The notes under the pieces: generated by a model
Database searches by the model: none
The model's input: only the letters and a program-made list of their open reading frames with translations
What the model was told of the DNA's origin: nothing
Shown: positions 1 to 9,432 of the stretch, piece after piece
Layout of the letters: each line of letters opens with the position of its first letter
Numbering within the stretch: position 1 is the first letter of the stretch
DNA from: Cycas panzhihuaensis
Lineage: Eukaryota; Cycadophyta
NCBI GenBank assembly: GCA_023213395.1
Contig: CM041465.1
Location: forward strand, 69,943,741-70,007,740
Direction: 5' to 3'
DNA: 64,000 nucleotides
Position numbers and translations under genes: made by a program

Positions 1-95
1 TCTAGCAATTGTTGGGCCCATTTTGGCTGTATGAAGCCCATTTTGGACATTTAAATCATTCTTTATCATCTCAAGTGCTAAATCTTTTGTCAACA
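1..95 (-). repeat. Start of 3' LTR of gypsy element G (partial)
   Basis: On the minus strand the sequence downstream of the G reading frame passes through a CCTAGATAGA-like stretch into TGTTGAC at position 95. This matches the LTR junction of the related C elements, where the 3' LTR follows GGATAGA. Only the first 95 bases of the LTR lie in the window; the rest is off the left edge. The assignment rests on the aligned junction and not on a second LTR copy. Confidence 0.45.
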
Positions 96-524
96 TCTAT
101 CTAGGGGTTCGAAAAAGCTTTGAGCATCCTTGATTAATGTCACCAAAAGTCTCTATTGTTGTTTTTGTCAAACAAATTGTGTGTTGGAGTGGTGGGTCAC
201 CTTCCCCCACTTCTTTTCTCAAGCCGCTCTTGTGGCTCACTAAGTTGTACAACCATTTTCCATGTCTCCTCCCATATTTCCTCATTAATTTTCATCAAGC
301 TTTCTATTTTCAACATTTTATCATTCAATTCCTTTTCCAAATTTCTGATTTGTTGTTGGTGATGCCTCTACTCCCTCAAAATCTCATCCAACTATGCTTT
401 CATCTGTTGAATTTTGCCACCTGTGTGTCCCCTCTTTTAGAAGTTTCCTCACCATACTATCTTGGACATAGTAGCAAGGTTGTCTCCTGTTTTTCCGATG
501 ATTCTAGCTTGAGTTTGATCACCT
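96..524 (-). pseudogene. 3' end of post-integrase ORF of gypsy G, broken
   Basis: Read on the minus strand, this stretch is homologous to the plus-strand sequence at 47404-47850 (D2). Both encode a Lys/Glu/Gln-rich coiled coil, and both are followed by the conserved AAGGATGCTCAAA motif that lies before the LTR in the C elements. Stops and frameshifts interrupt it. The frame resumes at 8789 after element A1, where GTTTGTTTCCTAGC matches the reverse complement of D2 near 47320. No enzymatic motif is visible. It is part of the extra ORF between integrase and 3' LTR described under C1. Confidence 0.5.
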
Positions 525-1081
525 TGTTAGACCTTTATGTTTAAATGTTAAGTCATGTACTTTATAATGTAATGTTATGTACTTTATGTAATGGTGCTTT
601 ATCACCTAATGCGCTACAGTATATACCCACATTCTTTCTAGTGAGCACATGTTGTGACTTGAAGGTCAATGTACCCCTCATGCACTTGTGCACATGTGAG
701 TGCACATGGGCCAAGGCATGCATGTTTAACAAGTGTCAAACATGCAACCACCTAAAGTTGCTCCTCCTCTATATATTGGAACCATTTCTCACGTAGAACA
801 TAGTGAGAGTGAAGTATTATATTATTATGTTGCTCATTTGAATACAAGTTAATCTCGCTATTGAAGATCGGGACAATTCCTACTCCTCCATTTCTTTTGT
901 CTTTCATGTGCTTGAGTTTATGCTGGCTTAGTTGCTTCTTTATCATAGTGCTATTGATGTGATGCTAATCATCCTAATCTCTTAGCATACTCCCTCTCCA
1001 AGAGATCTCAGGCTATTTTGTGGTATTGGAGCACATACCACCTTCTTCATTTCATATTAGAGTTGAATGCTCAATTCAACA
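525..1081 (+). repeat. 5' LTR of copia A1
   Basis: Begins TGTTAGACC and ends CAATTCAACA, paired with 8232-8788. It holds a TATA-like CTCTATATATTGG around 769-781, a plausible U3 promoter. It also holds a hairpin-like TTTAACAAGTGTCAAACATG segment that is conserved in the LTRs of A2 and A3. Confidence 0.9.
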
Positions 1082-1083
1082 TT

Positions 1084-1095
1084 TGGTATTAGAGT
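1084..1095 (+). other. Primer binding site of A1
   Basis: TGGTATTAGAGT lies two bases after the LTR. It differs by C-to-T changes from the standard initiator-Met tRNA PBS (TGGTATCAGAGC), as expected for an old copy. Confidence 0.75.
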
Positions 1096-2966
1096 AGATT
1101 GCAGAGGATCATTTGTTGTTTGCAGGCTTGAGGAAGTGGCACCAAACCCTTGGTGACGACCTTTGCTCTTTGAAGGTGATCCAAGACCATGTGTGGCTCT
1201 GTTTTATGCAATTTATCATTATTTCAAAGTGTTTGCAGTCTAAAAGTCATCAGATTAATTTTTTGGAATTTTTTCTAAGCTCAATTTATATTTGCAGCAG
1301 GGAAATAGCATTAATAATCATTAGTTTCTTCATTTTTTCTACAAATAAAAATTATTTTACAAGGTTTTATCAATAAACTTGCAAGTTCTCAGTGTGATTC
1401 TTCTCTGTTGGCTTCAAAACCTACTTCACTTAGTCTGTATCTGCACCGAGGTGGATTTCACACAAAGCTAGGTGGATTTGTCACTGTTTTTAGTGATTCT
1501 TGAGTTAAAAAATTACTACTTTTGTTTGCTTTTCTTTGTTGGCTCATTATTGTTGTTCCTGCAGCTCTTTGGGACTGTACTCTACCTTGGCCACACCATT
1601 CTCAATGAGTAAATCTCACTCACAAAAGTCGTCTAAGATCCAACAATCTGTTTTGACTCCATATGGTTGTGCACCCCTTTTTTCACTATGAAAGCTTGTT
1701 TTCTCTGTACAGTGCACCAATCCTCATGAAATTCAAGATGGATCATCTTCAACACTTGTCAATGCTACCCCTAAAGTTTTGTTACAATCTGAGCAACAAT
1801 TGAAGATATATAACCATCTGCGCGATACGAAAGTCGTTCGGCTGCTACTCGTTCAACTCTTTTCCAAAAATTCCATTTTTTTAATTTTAGAAACTCAACT
1901 TTACTTTATACAAAAGTGAATATTCACTTTTCAATACTTTCTCTTTTCTAAGATTCACTTTTTGATCATGTTTTAATGCTATTTAATCACTGTTAGGCCA
2001 CATTTCAACCTTTTTTTAATTTTTTAAGTTAATTAACATATAAAAAAATTTGCAAGTGTGTTATTTGAGTCAAAAATTAGTGATTTAAGTTGTTTTTAGT
2101 ACTTCATGTGAAAAAATCACACTGTACAAGCAAATTTAAGGCTCCATGCGAGGTGTCCTCTTTGCCCTAGTCATAAAAAGGGTTAAAAATCACTCTTTGC
2201 AGCACATTAGGACTATTTTAAAGTCCTAACATTGTCTTGGTGGTGTGATTACTTGGGACATGTGATTAAAATTGGCATTAAGTGGTTGTTTTGCACTTAA
2301 AAAACAAACCCATTTCAAGCACTACAAGCAAGAAGCATCTCTTCATTTAACACTTTGTATTTTTTTCGAATTTTTTAGTGCTTTTTGTACAACACTTAAA
2401 GTGTTATTTCAATCACTCGAGCAACTTTTTTTGAAGCATTGTATATCAAGTTTTCAAGCAAGTTGTAAAGCAACATCATCATCTCTCTTAAGTAATTTAT
2501 TTTAATCCACTTAAACCCTTAAAAAATTGCTTAAAATATTCGTTGGAGATGCCCAAAAAAGATTAAAACCATGCATCTATATCTCAGGCTTGCCGGATTC
2601 CCTAGGGGACCAACTAATCGTATGGTCAGTGCATGATAATTGAGATCTTTTAAAGAAAATGATGTTCAAAAAGGGTGTTATTGAAGTTGTGAAATCTAAG
2701 AAAAGTATGATACATCTGTGTAGATCAACGCTACCTCGCTTATTCTAAACTTGATATTGGCCAACTATTGGATCTAGTTGAAAAGTTAGGATTGGACCAA
2801 CTCAGTGCTTAGCCCTCCACTTCTCATATCACTCTCTTCAGTTGTTAGATCTTTTTTGTAAGATCAGGGTTGGTGGTGTGTTTGTGGGTGGAACTTAAGC
2901 AACGAATGCCTTGAGTTTCCAAGTCATTTTTTAACTATAAGAGCATTTTTAAACAACTTTAACATA
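1096..2966 (+). other. A1 untranslated leader, no gene seen
   Basis: About 1.9 kb of AT-rich leader lies between PBS and gag. The stretch around 2590-2960 is shared with the leaders of A2 (about 38790-39155) and A3 (about 59300-58940, minus), including the segment TTCCCTAGGGGACCAAC. That makes it a family feature and not captured sequence. I see no coding region. Confidence 0.6.
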
Positions 2967-3172
2967 ATGACAGTCATAAACATGCTTAATGCAAGCCACA
3001 TTAAGTTAACAAGACAAGATAATTTTCAAGAGTGGAAAAAAAAAGCAAAAAATTTGTTTATCATGAATAAGTTTTAGGCTTATGTATCTAGGAAAAATCC
3101 CAAACCTATTCCAATTGAAAGCCCAACGGATAGAACTGTGATCATTCATCATGATCCTACTTTGGTTGATGC

Positions 3173-3258
3173 TGTTGGAGCGCGTGACACTAACTATCCC
3201 GAGGAAGTCCTCTTCCCAAATCACCCCGGGGCTTTTGGTGTAACGGCAACCCATGACA
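3173..3258 (+). repeat. LTR 1 of TRIM composite
   Basis: 86 bp, TGTTGGAG...CATGACA. Nearly identical to 5425-5510 and slightly more diverged from 3443-3528. GC-rich compared with its surroundings. Confidence 0.85.
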
Positions 3259-3260
3259 AG

Positions 3261-3272
3261 TGGTATCAGAGC
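3261..3272 (+). other. TRIM primer binding site (tRNA-iMet type)
   Basis: TGGTATCAGAGC starts two bases after LTR 1 and is an exact initiator-Met PBS. The same string recurs at 5275-5286 at the head of the second copy of the TRIM interior, although no LTR precedes it there. Confidence 0.85.
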
Positions 3273-3361
3273 GGCCAGGGTTTAAAACCGGTCCTGTGTT
3301 ACCGTGGTACCGCACTGGGACATATGTGAAGGCGGGGGAGTGGCCGTTGAGGAACGTCGTG

Positions 3362-3425
3362 GTGGACATGCATGTCGTGTAGGTATAGTCGACGTGGACA
3401 TGCATGTCGTGTAGGTATAGTCGAC
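3362..3425 (+). repeat. Two 32-bp tandem copies inside the TRIM
   Basis: GTGGACATGCATGTCGTGTA plus 12 further bases occurs twice in a row (3362-3393, 3394-3425). The copy of this interior at 5273-5424 has only one unit, so the duplication is private to the first interior. Confidence 0.85.
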
Positions 3426-3442
3426 TCTTCGTGACAGGGGAG

Positions 3443-3528
3443 TGTTGGAGCATGTGACACTAACTATCCCAAGGAAGTCCTCTTTCCAAATCACCCTGGG
3501 GCTTTTGGTGTAAGGGCAACCCGTGACA
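3443..3528 (+). repeat. LTR 2 of TRIM composite
   Basis: 86 bp preceded by the purine tract GACAGGGGAG and followed at 3529 by AGTGGTATCAAAGC, a one-base variant of the PBS. It therefore acts as the 3' LTR of the short unit and as the 5' LTR of the long unit. Confidence 0.82.
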
Positions 3529-4599
3529 AGTGGTATCAAAGCAATATTCGGTGTTCTCACTCACTTATTAGCATTGCATTTCAACACTCTAAAATCACTC
3601 AAAGCAAGCACTCTAAAGACACTTCAAGTAAGCACTCCAAGCAAGTATTTTATTTTCAGTTAAATGTACATTTGATGCAATTCGATAATCTTTTCACTCT
3701 TCCTAAAAGGAACGCATCACGTACGCTATTTTCCGCTATCTTGTACTTGTTCACACACTCGCCAAGATTGAGATACCTCGGTTGGCAGAATGCCGTGCCA
3801 TAAAGGAGGTGTGGGTTTTAAGTTGGGACTGGACTAAACCGGAATATTGGTGAGGTTTGGTTAGCCATACCATCGTGCCTCAATTAGGGATCATCCTGAT
3901 AACCAACCGGGAAAACTGAAACTTTAATACAAGATTAAAATATACCCAATCCAATATTCGTCATAGCCATGGGTATGCACGTACCACTCTTTAGAGGAGG
4001 TATATAGCTGCTCATTGGTAAACTGAGTGAGGATTGGGAGTACCTAGGCTTCGTTGTGACTTGGATTTCATCACCAAGCACAATTGCGAGTATCGCGGGT
4101 GAAGGCCAACTTAATTCTACTAGAAACCTAGGCATCCCTTCAACAACCTCAACTACATGTTGGACACAAGTTAGAGGTTATTGGGTTGATTACGCATCCT
4201 ACATTTGAGTTTTAAGTTGTGTAAACCCAATGATGTCAGCTTCTACATTGGCTTACAATCTTGTATATTGACCTTATTTGTAAAAAGTGATCCATAGTGT
4301 AATCACAATCATAGTGCTTCTCATATTCCTGCTGCGTCAAGTTAATATTTGCCACAAGTGTTAGTGGCCAATTTTTATCATAGTGCTTCTCATATTCCTA
4401 CTGCGTCAGGTTAATATTTGTCACAAGTATTGGTGACTTTTCTCTAAGTTGCTCCCTTCATCTTTGAGCAACCATTCTCACTTCTTCTTTCTTCTGCTAT
4501 ACTAGTTCATTACATTTCCCATTTGAAAATAGTGATTGGTCATTTATTGCCATCACTTTTATAGTCCCTTGTTCATTTCTTCCCTTCTAAAAAGACACC

Positions 4600-5273
4600 A
4601 TGTCTTCACAGTTCAAGCAAAATGTGAACTGCATTCTAAAAGGGAAAGAAAATTGGGACATGTGGTTCACTGGTGTCAGAAATACTGCAAAGTATGAAGG
4701 TCTATGGAGAGATCACTTGCAACCTCAACATCTGTTACAGCTACAGCTACCTCAACTGCTTCTGGAGGAGGTGCTCCAACTGCTCCCACTGAAACTACAG
4801 CTAAACGCAAATGGGAACTTGATGATGATAAAATCCGTGCAGGGATACTGCTTGTCACTGATTATTCCTTGCATAATCTCATTGATGAAGTTGTACATGA
4901 TACAGCATGGAAAGTTCTTGAAGTTCTTAAGAAGAACTTTGACACTAAATCAGACTTTGAATTTGTTCACTTAGTGTTGAAGATGAACAAATTGAAAATG
5001 TAGAAAGGACACGCAAGTGAGACAATCAATCTCCTTCGTCCAATCAAGCAAGCCATTGATAAAGATTTTAAAACTCAATGCATTACATGGGCTTTCTTGA
5101 TTCAGTCATGTCTCCATATCCCATATTACAAAAATCTATTGGGAAGTCTTCAATCTAGTGGCACTTTGAAGACCCTAAACTTTGAGGATCTTGCTGATAA
5201 ATTCATTGAATTTGATAAGACCTTTGATACCAACTTTGCCACTATATCAGATCCAGTTGATGCTGCTTTTGAA
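4600..5273 (+). pseudogene. gag: Degraded copia-type gag inside the composite
   Basis: The first frame reads MSSQFKQNVNCILKGKENWDMWF..., with the W-containing N-terminal pattern of copia gag (NFxxWxxxM-like). After a frameshift near 4705 it continues as AWKVLEVLKKNFDTKSD and LNFEDLADKFIEFDK, ending at VDAAFE where it runs into the TRIM interior. Stops are present (for example TAG at about 5001). It differs from the A-family gag around it, so the composite brought its own gag. Zinc knuckle and downstream pol are absent. Confidence 0.62.
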
Positions 5274-5424
5274 GTGGTATCAGAGCGGCCAGGGTTCAAA
5301 ACTAGTCCTGTGTTACCACAGTAGCGCACCCGGACATATGTGAAGGCGGGGGAGTGGCCGCTAAGGAACGTCGTGGTGGACATGCATGCCGTGTAGGTAT
5401 AGTCGACTCCTCGTGACGGGGGAG

Positions 5425-5510
5425 TGTTGGAGCTCGTGACACTAACTATCCCGAGGAAGTCCTCTTCCCAAATCACCCCGGGGCTTTTGGTGTAACGGCA
5501 ACCCGTGACA
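5425..5510 (+). repeat. LTR 3 of TRIM composite
   Basis: 86 bp preceded by GACGGGGGAG and followed by the TSD GATGC and the resumed A1 gag. It differs from LTR 1 at only a few positions. Confidence 0.85.
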
Positions 5511-6202
5511 GATGCTTAGGAAGCTTAGGATGAAATAACCTTAGCATTTATTCATGACTTTGGTAATGTTAGTGATCAGAATATTGTAATTGCTTTACTT
5601 CTAAAAAAGCTTGGAATATTTTGATTGCTTTGTATGAAAGGAGAGATGATGCTCACATTGTAATGACTAAGGCAAAGTTGTTTACTTTAAAATTTATTGA
5701 GCCTATGACAAACTTCTTGTCATTAATCAAAGAGATCAACATCAAGCTGCCTACATTGGGGAAACCAACTTCAAATAAAGACCTTGTCATTGCCACGATT
5801 CATGCATTACCAAGGGAGTACAACAGCTTCCTTTCTTTAATAACAAGAGGAGGCACACTTGGCACAAAGATTTTTAGTGTGCTTGAAAATCTTCTATTAT
5901 GAGAGGAGCAAATTTACTCTCGTCAGGATGAGGCAACCACATTAGGAGCATTCATAACCAAGTACAAGGGTAAACAAACTCCCAAACAGAACTTCAACAC
6001 AAAGTTTGAGAATCTGAATATTAGCACATCAAAAGCCAATAACATTATTTGCCAATATTGTGGCTAAAAGAGCCACATTCAACCCAAGTGCTGGAAACTT
6101 CAATTCGGCATGCAGCAACAATAGCACCAACCACAACAACAACAACAATAACCACAATAGCAACAATGGCAGCAATCCCCTCATAGACCAAATCAAGGTG
6201 GA

Positions 6203-7760
6203 TTGCAAGGAGGTCATAAAGAAAGGGGGCATTTAGAAGGAAAAGGGCAAACAGTCACTTTCGGCAACAATGAGACTGTACGAATATTTAAAGTGGGCAA
6301 AATTGTCTCTTTCCGCTCACCAAATTGCCTTACTTCTACATTTCTCACAGATGATGGTTACTCAGTGCCTTTAATGCATAAGAGCCTACTATTTGTTAGT
6401 CAATTGCATAGGCAACAAATGAGTGTTTTATTTAAAGGCAGGAAATGCACTATCAGTGACAAGAATGATCAAGTGGTTGTCATTAGTCATGAAGACCATG
6501 GACTTTATAAATTGGATACTTCAAACATAACACTTGATACTTCTCCTGCATATTTTATCTCTCAATCACTAACCAAAGAACAACTTTGGCACAACAAGCT
6601 AGGCCACTTGAGTCTAGAAAACATCAAAATGATGTTTAGTAAAAGCATGGTGTTTTAGCTTCCAAAGATTTCAGTATCAAAATGCCCTCGTGAAGCTTGT
6701 ATCATGAGGAAACAACATCATGAGCCTTTTCCTAAAGGTAAAGCATGGCATGCATCACAATCATTGCAGTTGGTTCATACAAATTTATGTGGACCCATGT
6801 CCACACCATCTCTTGGAGGAGCATTTTATTATATCATTTTCATTGATGATTTTTTACACAAGGTTTGGGTTTACTTCATCGAACACAAATCTGAGGCATT
6901 AGGAAAATTACAACAATTCAAAGTTGTTGTGGAGAAAGAATCAGATCTGCTCATCAAAATATTGTGATCTAACAATGGAGGTGAATTTACCTCAAGAGAA
7001 TTCAACCAATTTTGCAAAGATAATGGGATCAAGCAACAACTCACTGCTCCATACACACCTTAGCAAAATGGAGTATCTGAGAGGATGAACAGGACTTTGG
7101 CAAACAAAGTTAAAGCCATGATGCATGCAAAGGGGCTTCCACTTTCCTATTGGGCAGAAGCATTTCATATAGCAGCTTATGTTGCTAATAGGAGCCCTGT
7201 TATAGTAGTCACTGACATGACACTAGAGAAGGCTTGGTCTGGCAAAAAACCAATTGTGGTCCACTTGCGTACTTTTTGGTGCACTGCATATATGCACATT
7301 CCCCAATAGCAAAGGAAGAAATTAGATGATAAAAGTCTAAAATGCATTGTCATTGGTTACTCTATTAGCAACAAAGCATATAGATTATATGATTCCACTT
7401 CCAAGAAAATGCATATATCACGAGACATTATCTTTGATGAGAAAAATGAGGTTATGGAACTGGCATCCATCCATCTTTCTATTGACAAAGGCAAACAGAT
7501 TGTTAAGAACTTCCTTCCCTCACAATCTTCAACACCATGTTCTTTGTTTGCTCATATTGCTTTTTTGTCAACATCTGCTCCATCTTGATCAACAACACTC
7601 TTGACCCTAGTAGCTCTTCTATTGGCCAGCCACTTCAAGCCCAAGATATTGAGGTTATTGCTTCATCACCAAAGAAGTTACCAAAATGGTATACTCAGAC
7701 AATATAGGATAGTCAAGTAATTGAAGGAAAATGCCCATCTAAATTGAAGCAGTAATCAGT
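6203..7760 (+). pseudogene. A1 GAG-pre-integrase and integrase
   Basis: The frame starts inside the gag-protease linker; the DSGAS-type protease motif seen in A2 is missing. GAG-pre-integrase is recognisable (LWHNKLGHLSLENIK then CPREACIM), followed by the integrase core. The first catalytic Asp is Asn (HTNLCGPM, normally HSDLCGPM). The second is also Asn (SNNGGEF, normally SDNGGEF). The Glu is kept (NGVSERMNRT). Stops occur at about 6656, 6965, 7062 and 7307. Integrase normally inserts the cDNA into the host genome; this copy is inactive. Confidence 0.85.
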
Positions 7761-8230
7761 CAATTATGCACTTACAACGTATGTACTTTATGTTAATGAG
7801 CCTTCCAGTTTTGAGGAGGCTAGTAAAAATAAAAAGTGGAAAGTTGCCATGGAAAACCATTCTATTGAAAAAAATGGAACTTCAGATTTAATAAAATTGT
7901 CTAACAGAAAACGGGCAAACAGTTGCAAAAGGAAACACAACCAAATTCTAATCCGACGATTCTATCGAGCGTCACAAAGCTCGATGACTGGCCAAAGGAT
8001 TCAAACAGAAAGAAGGCATTGACTATGGAGCAACATTTGCACCTAGGGCAAAAAGAAATACCATCAATCCAATATTGGCTTGAATTGCTCAATGCAAGTG
8101 ATCAATCCATCAGAGGGACATGACGAGTGTCTTTCTAAATGATAACCCTGCAATGGAGGAACATTTGGAGCAACATCCTAGTTAATGCAATACAATAAGT
8201 CAAACCTAACATTGTAAATATTAAGGGAGA
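7761..8230 (+). pseudogene. A1 reverse-transcriptase remnant
   Basis: Only the start of copia RT remains: FEEASKNKKWKVAMENHSIEKNGT, matching the EEA...W..AM.EE...I..NGTW pattern. Decayed pieces follow up to TSVFLNDNPAMEEHLEQHP, equivalent to the SAFLNDDLQEEVYLEQPP block of A3. The YVDD active site and RNase H are deleted, and the sequence jumps to the purine tract before the 3' LTR. Confidence 0.75.
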
Positions 8231-8231
8231 G

Positions 8232-8788
8232 TGTTAGACCTTTATATTTAAATGACAAGTCATGTACTTTATATTGTAATGTTATGTACTTTATGTAAGG
8301 GTGCTTTATCACCTAGCATGCTAAGGCGCACACCCACATTCTTTCTAGTCAGCACATGTTTTGACTTGAGGGTCAATGTATCCCTCATACACTTGTGCAA
8401 ATGTGAGTGCACATGGATCACCACATGCATGTTTGACAAGTGTCAAACATGCAAGCCCCTAAGGTTCCTCCTCCTTCTCTATATATTAGGACCACTCCTC
8501 ATGTAGAGCGTAGTGAAAGTGAGGTATTGTATTGTTATGCTGCTCATTTGAATACAAGTTAATCTTGCTATTGGAGATAGGAACAATTCCTACTCCTTCA
8601 TTTCTTTTGTCTTTCATGTGGTTGAGCTTATGCTTGCTTAGTTGCTTCTTTATCATAGTGCTATTGATGTAATGCTAATCATCCTAATCTCTTAGCATAC
8701 TCCTTCTCCAAGACATCCTAGGTTGTTTTGTGGTATTGGAGCACATACCACCTTCATCATTTCATAGAGTTGAATGCTCAACTCAACA
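8232..8788 (+). repeat. 3' LTR of copia A1
   Basis: Starts TGTTAGACC and ends CAACTCAACA, 557 bp, same length as the 5' LTR. The TATA-like CTCTATATATTAGG is near 8477-8490. It is followed directly by the TSD copy CACCT. Confidence 0.9.
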
Positions 8789-8793
8789 CACCT

Positions 8794-9070
8794 ATCATGT
8801 TTGTTTCCTAGCATTCTTCTCCAGGCAATGAGGGTGAGTTAATGCATATTTCGTCAACATATATACATTTACTTTTTCTTCTCTCTTCTTTTTCTTTCCC
8901 CCTTTAGTGTTGTTAGGTAATTGATGTTGAGTTATGGGTTTTTTTTTCTGGATTTCTTTTTTTTTGGATTTTTGTTTTTACATATCAAGATGGAACCAAT
9001 CTCCTAATATCAAGATAGCTTTGATTGTTCTCAATTTTGTTTAAAATATAACAGAATAACTCTGATACCA
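8794..9070. other. Tail of gypsy G fragment, then AT-rich DNA ending in a PBS-like site
   Basis: 8794-8845 continues the gypsy G frame (minus), recognised by its match to D2. The rest is T-rich without coding signs. The last bases (9060-9070, CTCTGATACCA) are the reverse complement of a tRNA-iMet PBS and abut the LTR at 9071. Confidence 0.5.
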
Positions 9071-9409
9071 TGTTAAAAAAGAGATATGCATTATAACATA
9101 GCATACAACATGAGGTGATTAAAGATATAACTATAAAAGAATCAAATAATAAAGTATGTACAAATACATAAGACAATAAAACTTGCGGAAAATGATCATA
9201 TTCAAATATTGTAATAGGTATGAATACATACTTATAGTACATAGGTACATCATAGCTGTCCAATCACATGAGAAAACTATTATGTCCACCACTAAGATGA
9301 TACATGGACACGTGCACATGCACACACCCTACTGGCACAATATAATATTACATGAGAGAGTTAAGGGGGCACTTTAACTTTAATCGATCATTAACCATTA
9401 CTTCCAACA
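9071..9409 (-). repeat. LTR of a B-like element (F), minus orientation
   Basis: 339 bp with ends TGTTAAAAAA...CTTCCAACA. To its left is a reverse-complement PBS (9060-9070). To its right is a pyrimidine run (9411-9432) followed by AATAATGTTTAATGTCA, which matches the sequence after the PPT in element B (11702-11717). One LTR thus has a PBS on one side and a PPT on the other. Confidence 0.6.
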
Positions 9410-9410
9410 A

Positions 9411-9432
9411 CCCCCCCCCCCCCCCCCCCCCC
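9411..9432. repeat. Poly(C) run of 22
   Basis: An uninterrupted C run, G on the sense strand of element F, at the position where B has CCTCCCCTT, its polypurine tract on the minus strand. It looks like an expanded PPT. Confidence 0.85.

Larger units (their letters stand above)
3168..5515 (+). mobile_element. Three-LTR TRIM / gag-carrying composite retroelement
   Basis: The perfect duplication GATGC (3168-3172, 5511-5515) brackets the whole 2.3 kb, and removing it rejoins A1 gag in frame. Inside are three copies of an 86-bp LTR (3173-3258, 3443-3528, 5425-5510). Between LTR 1 and 2 lies a 184-bp TRIM interior with a PBS. Between LTR 2 and 3 lies a longer interior with its own PBS-like start, a leader, a degraded gag ORF and then a second copy of the TRIM interior. 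There is no protease, integrase or RT, so it needed enzymes from elsewhere. It resembles published TRIM and gag-only (TR-GAG) elements, but with three LTRs and one outer TSD. Confidence 0.85.
2967..6110 (+). pseudogene. gag: A1 copia gag, split by an insertion
   Basis: The frame starts at ATG 2967 with MTVINMLNASHIKL, matching the A3 gag start MVAIHMLNACTIRL. It is cut at 3172 by the TRIM/gag composite and resumes at 5511 in register (DEITLAF, AWNILIALYERRDD, ALPREYNSF), the UBN2-type copia gag core. A CCHC knuckle (CQYCG...KSHIQPKC) lies near 6050-6090 and contains a stop. Several other stops occur. The normal role is the capsid/nucleocapsid of the particle; this copy cannot encode it. Confidence 0.82.
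520..8793 (+). mobile_element. Ty1/copia element A1 with 5-bp TSD
   Basis: Two 557-base LTRs (525-1081, 8232-8788) with TG...CA ends are flanked by the perfect duplication CACCT (520-524 and 8789-8793). A tRNA-iMet-type PBS follows the 5' LTR, and the purine tract TTAAGGGAGAG precedes the 3' LTR. Gag, GAG-pre-integrase/integrase and a short RT remnant lie in copia order. The protease active-site region, most of RT and all of RNase H are deleted. The LTRs differ at many sites and all frames carry stops, so this is an old, dead copy. It is inserted in the 3' ORF of gypsy G and is host to the TRIM/gag composite at 3173-5510. Confidence 0.92.

Noticed and set aside
156-796. Plus-strand ORFs at the left end (137-544, 545-796)
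   Set aside because: The first is antisense to the gypsy G 3' ORF and the second lies in the A1 LTR. Neither has homology.
3173-3528. Direct repeats considered as a CRISPR-like or satellite array
   Set aside because: The 86-bp repeats have TG...CA ends, a PBS and a purine tract, and are flanked by a TSD, which identifies them as LTRs.
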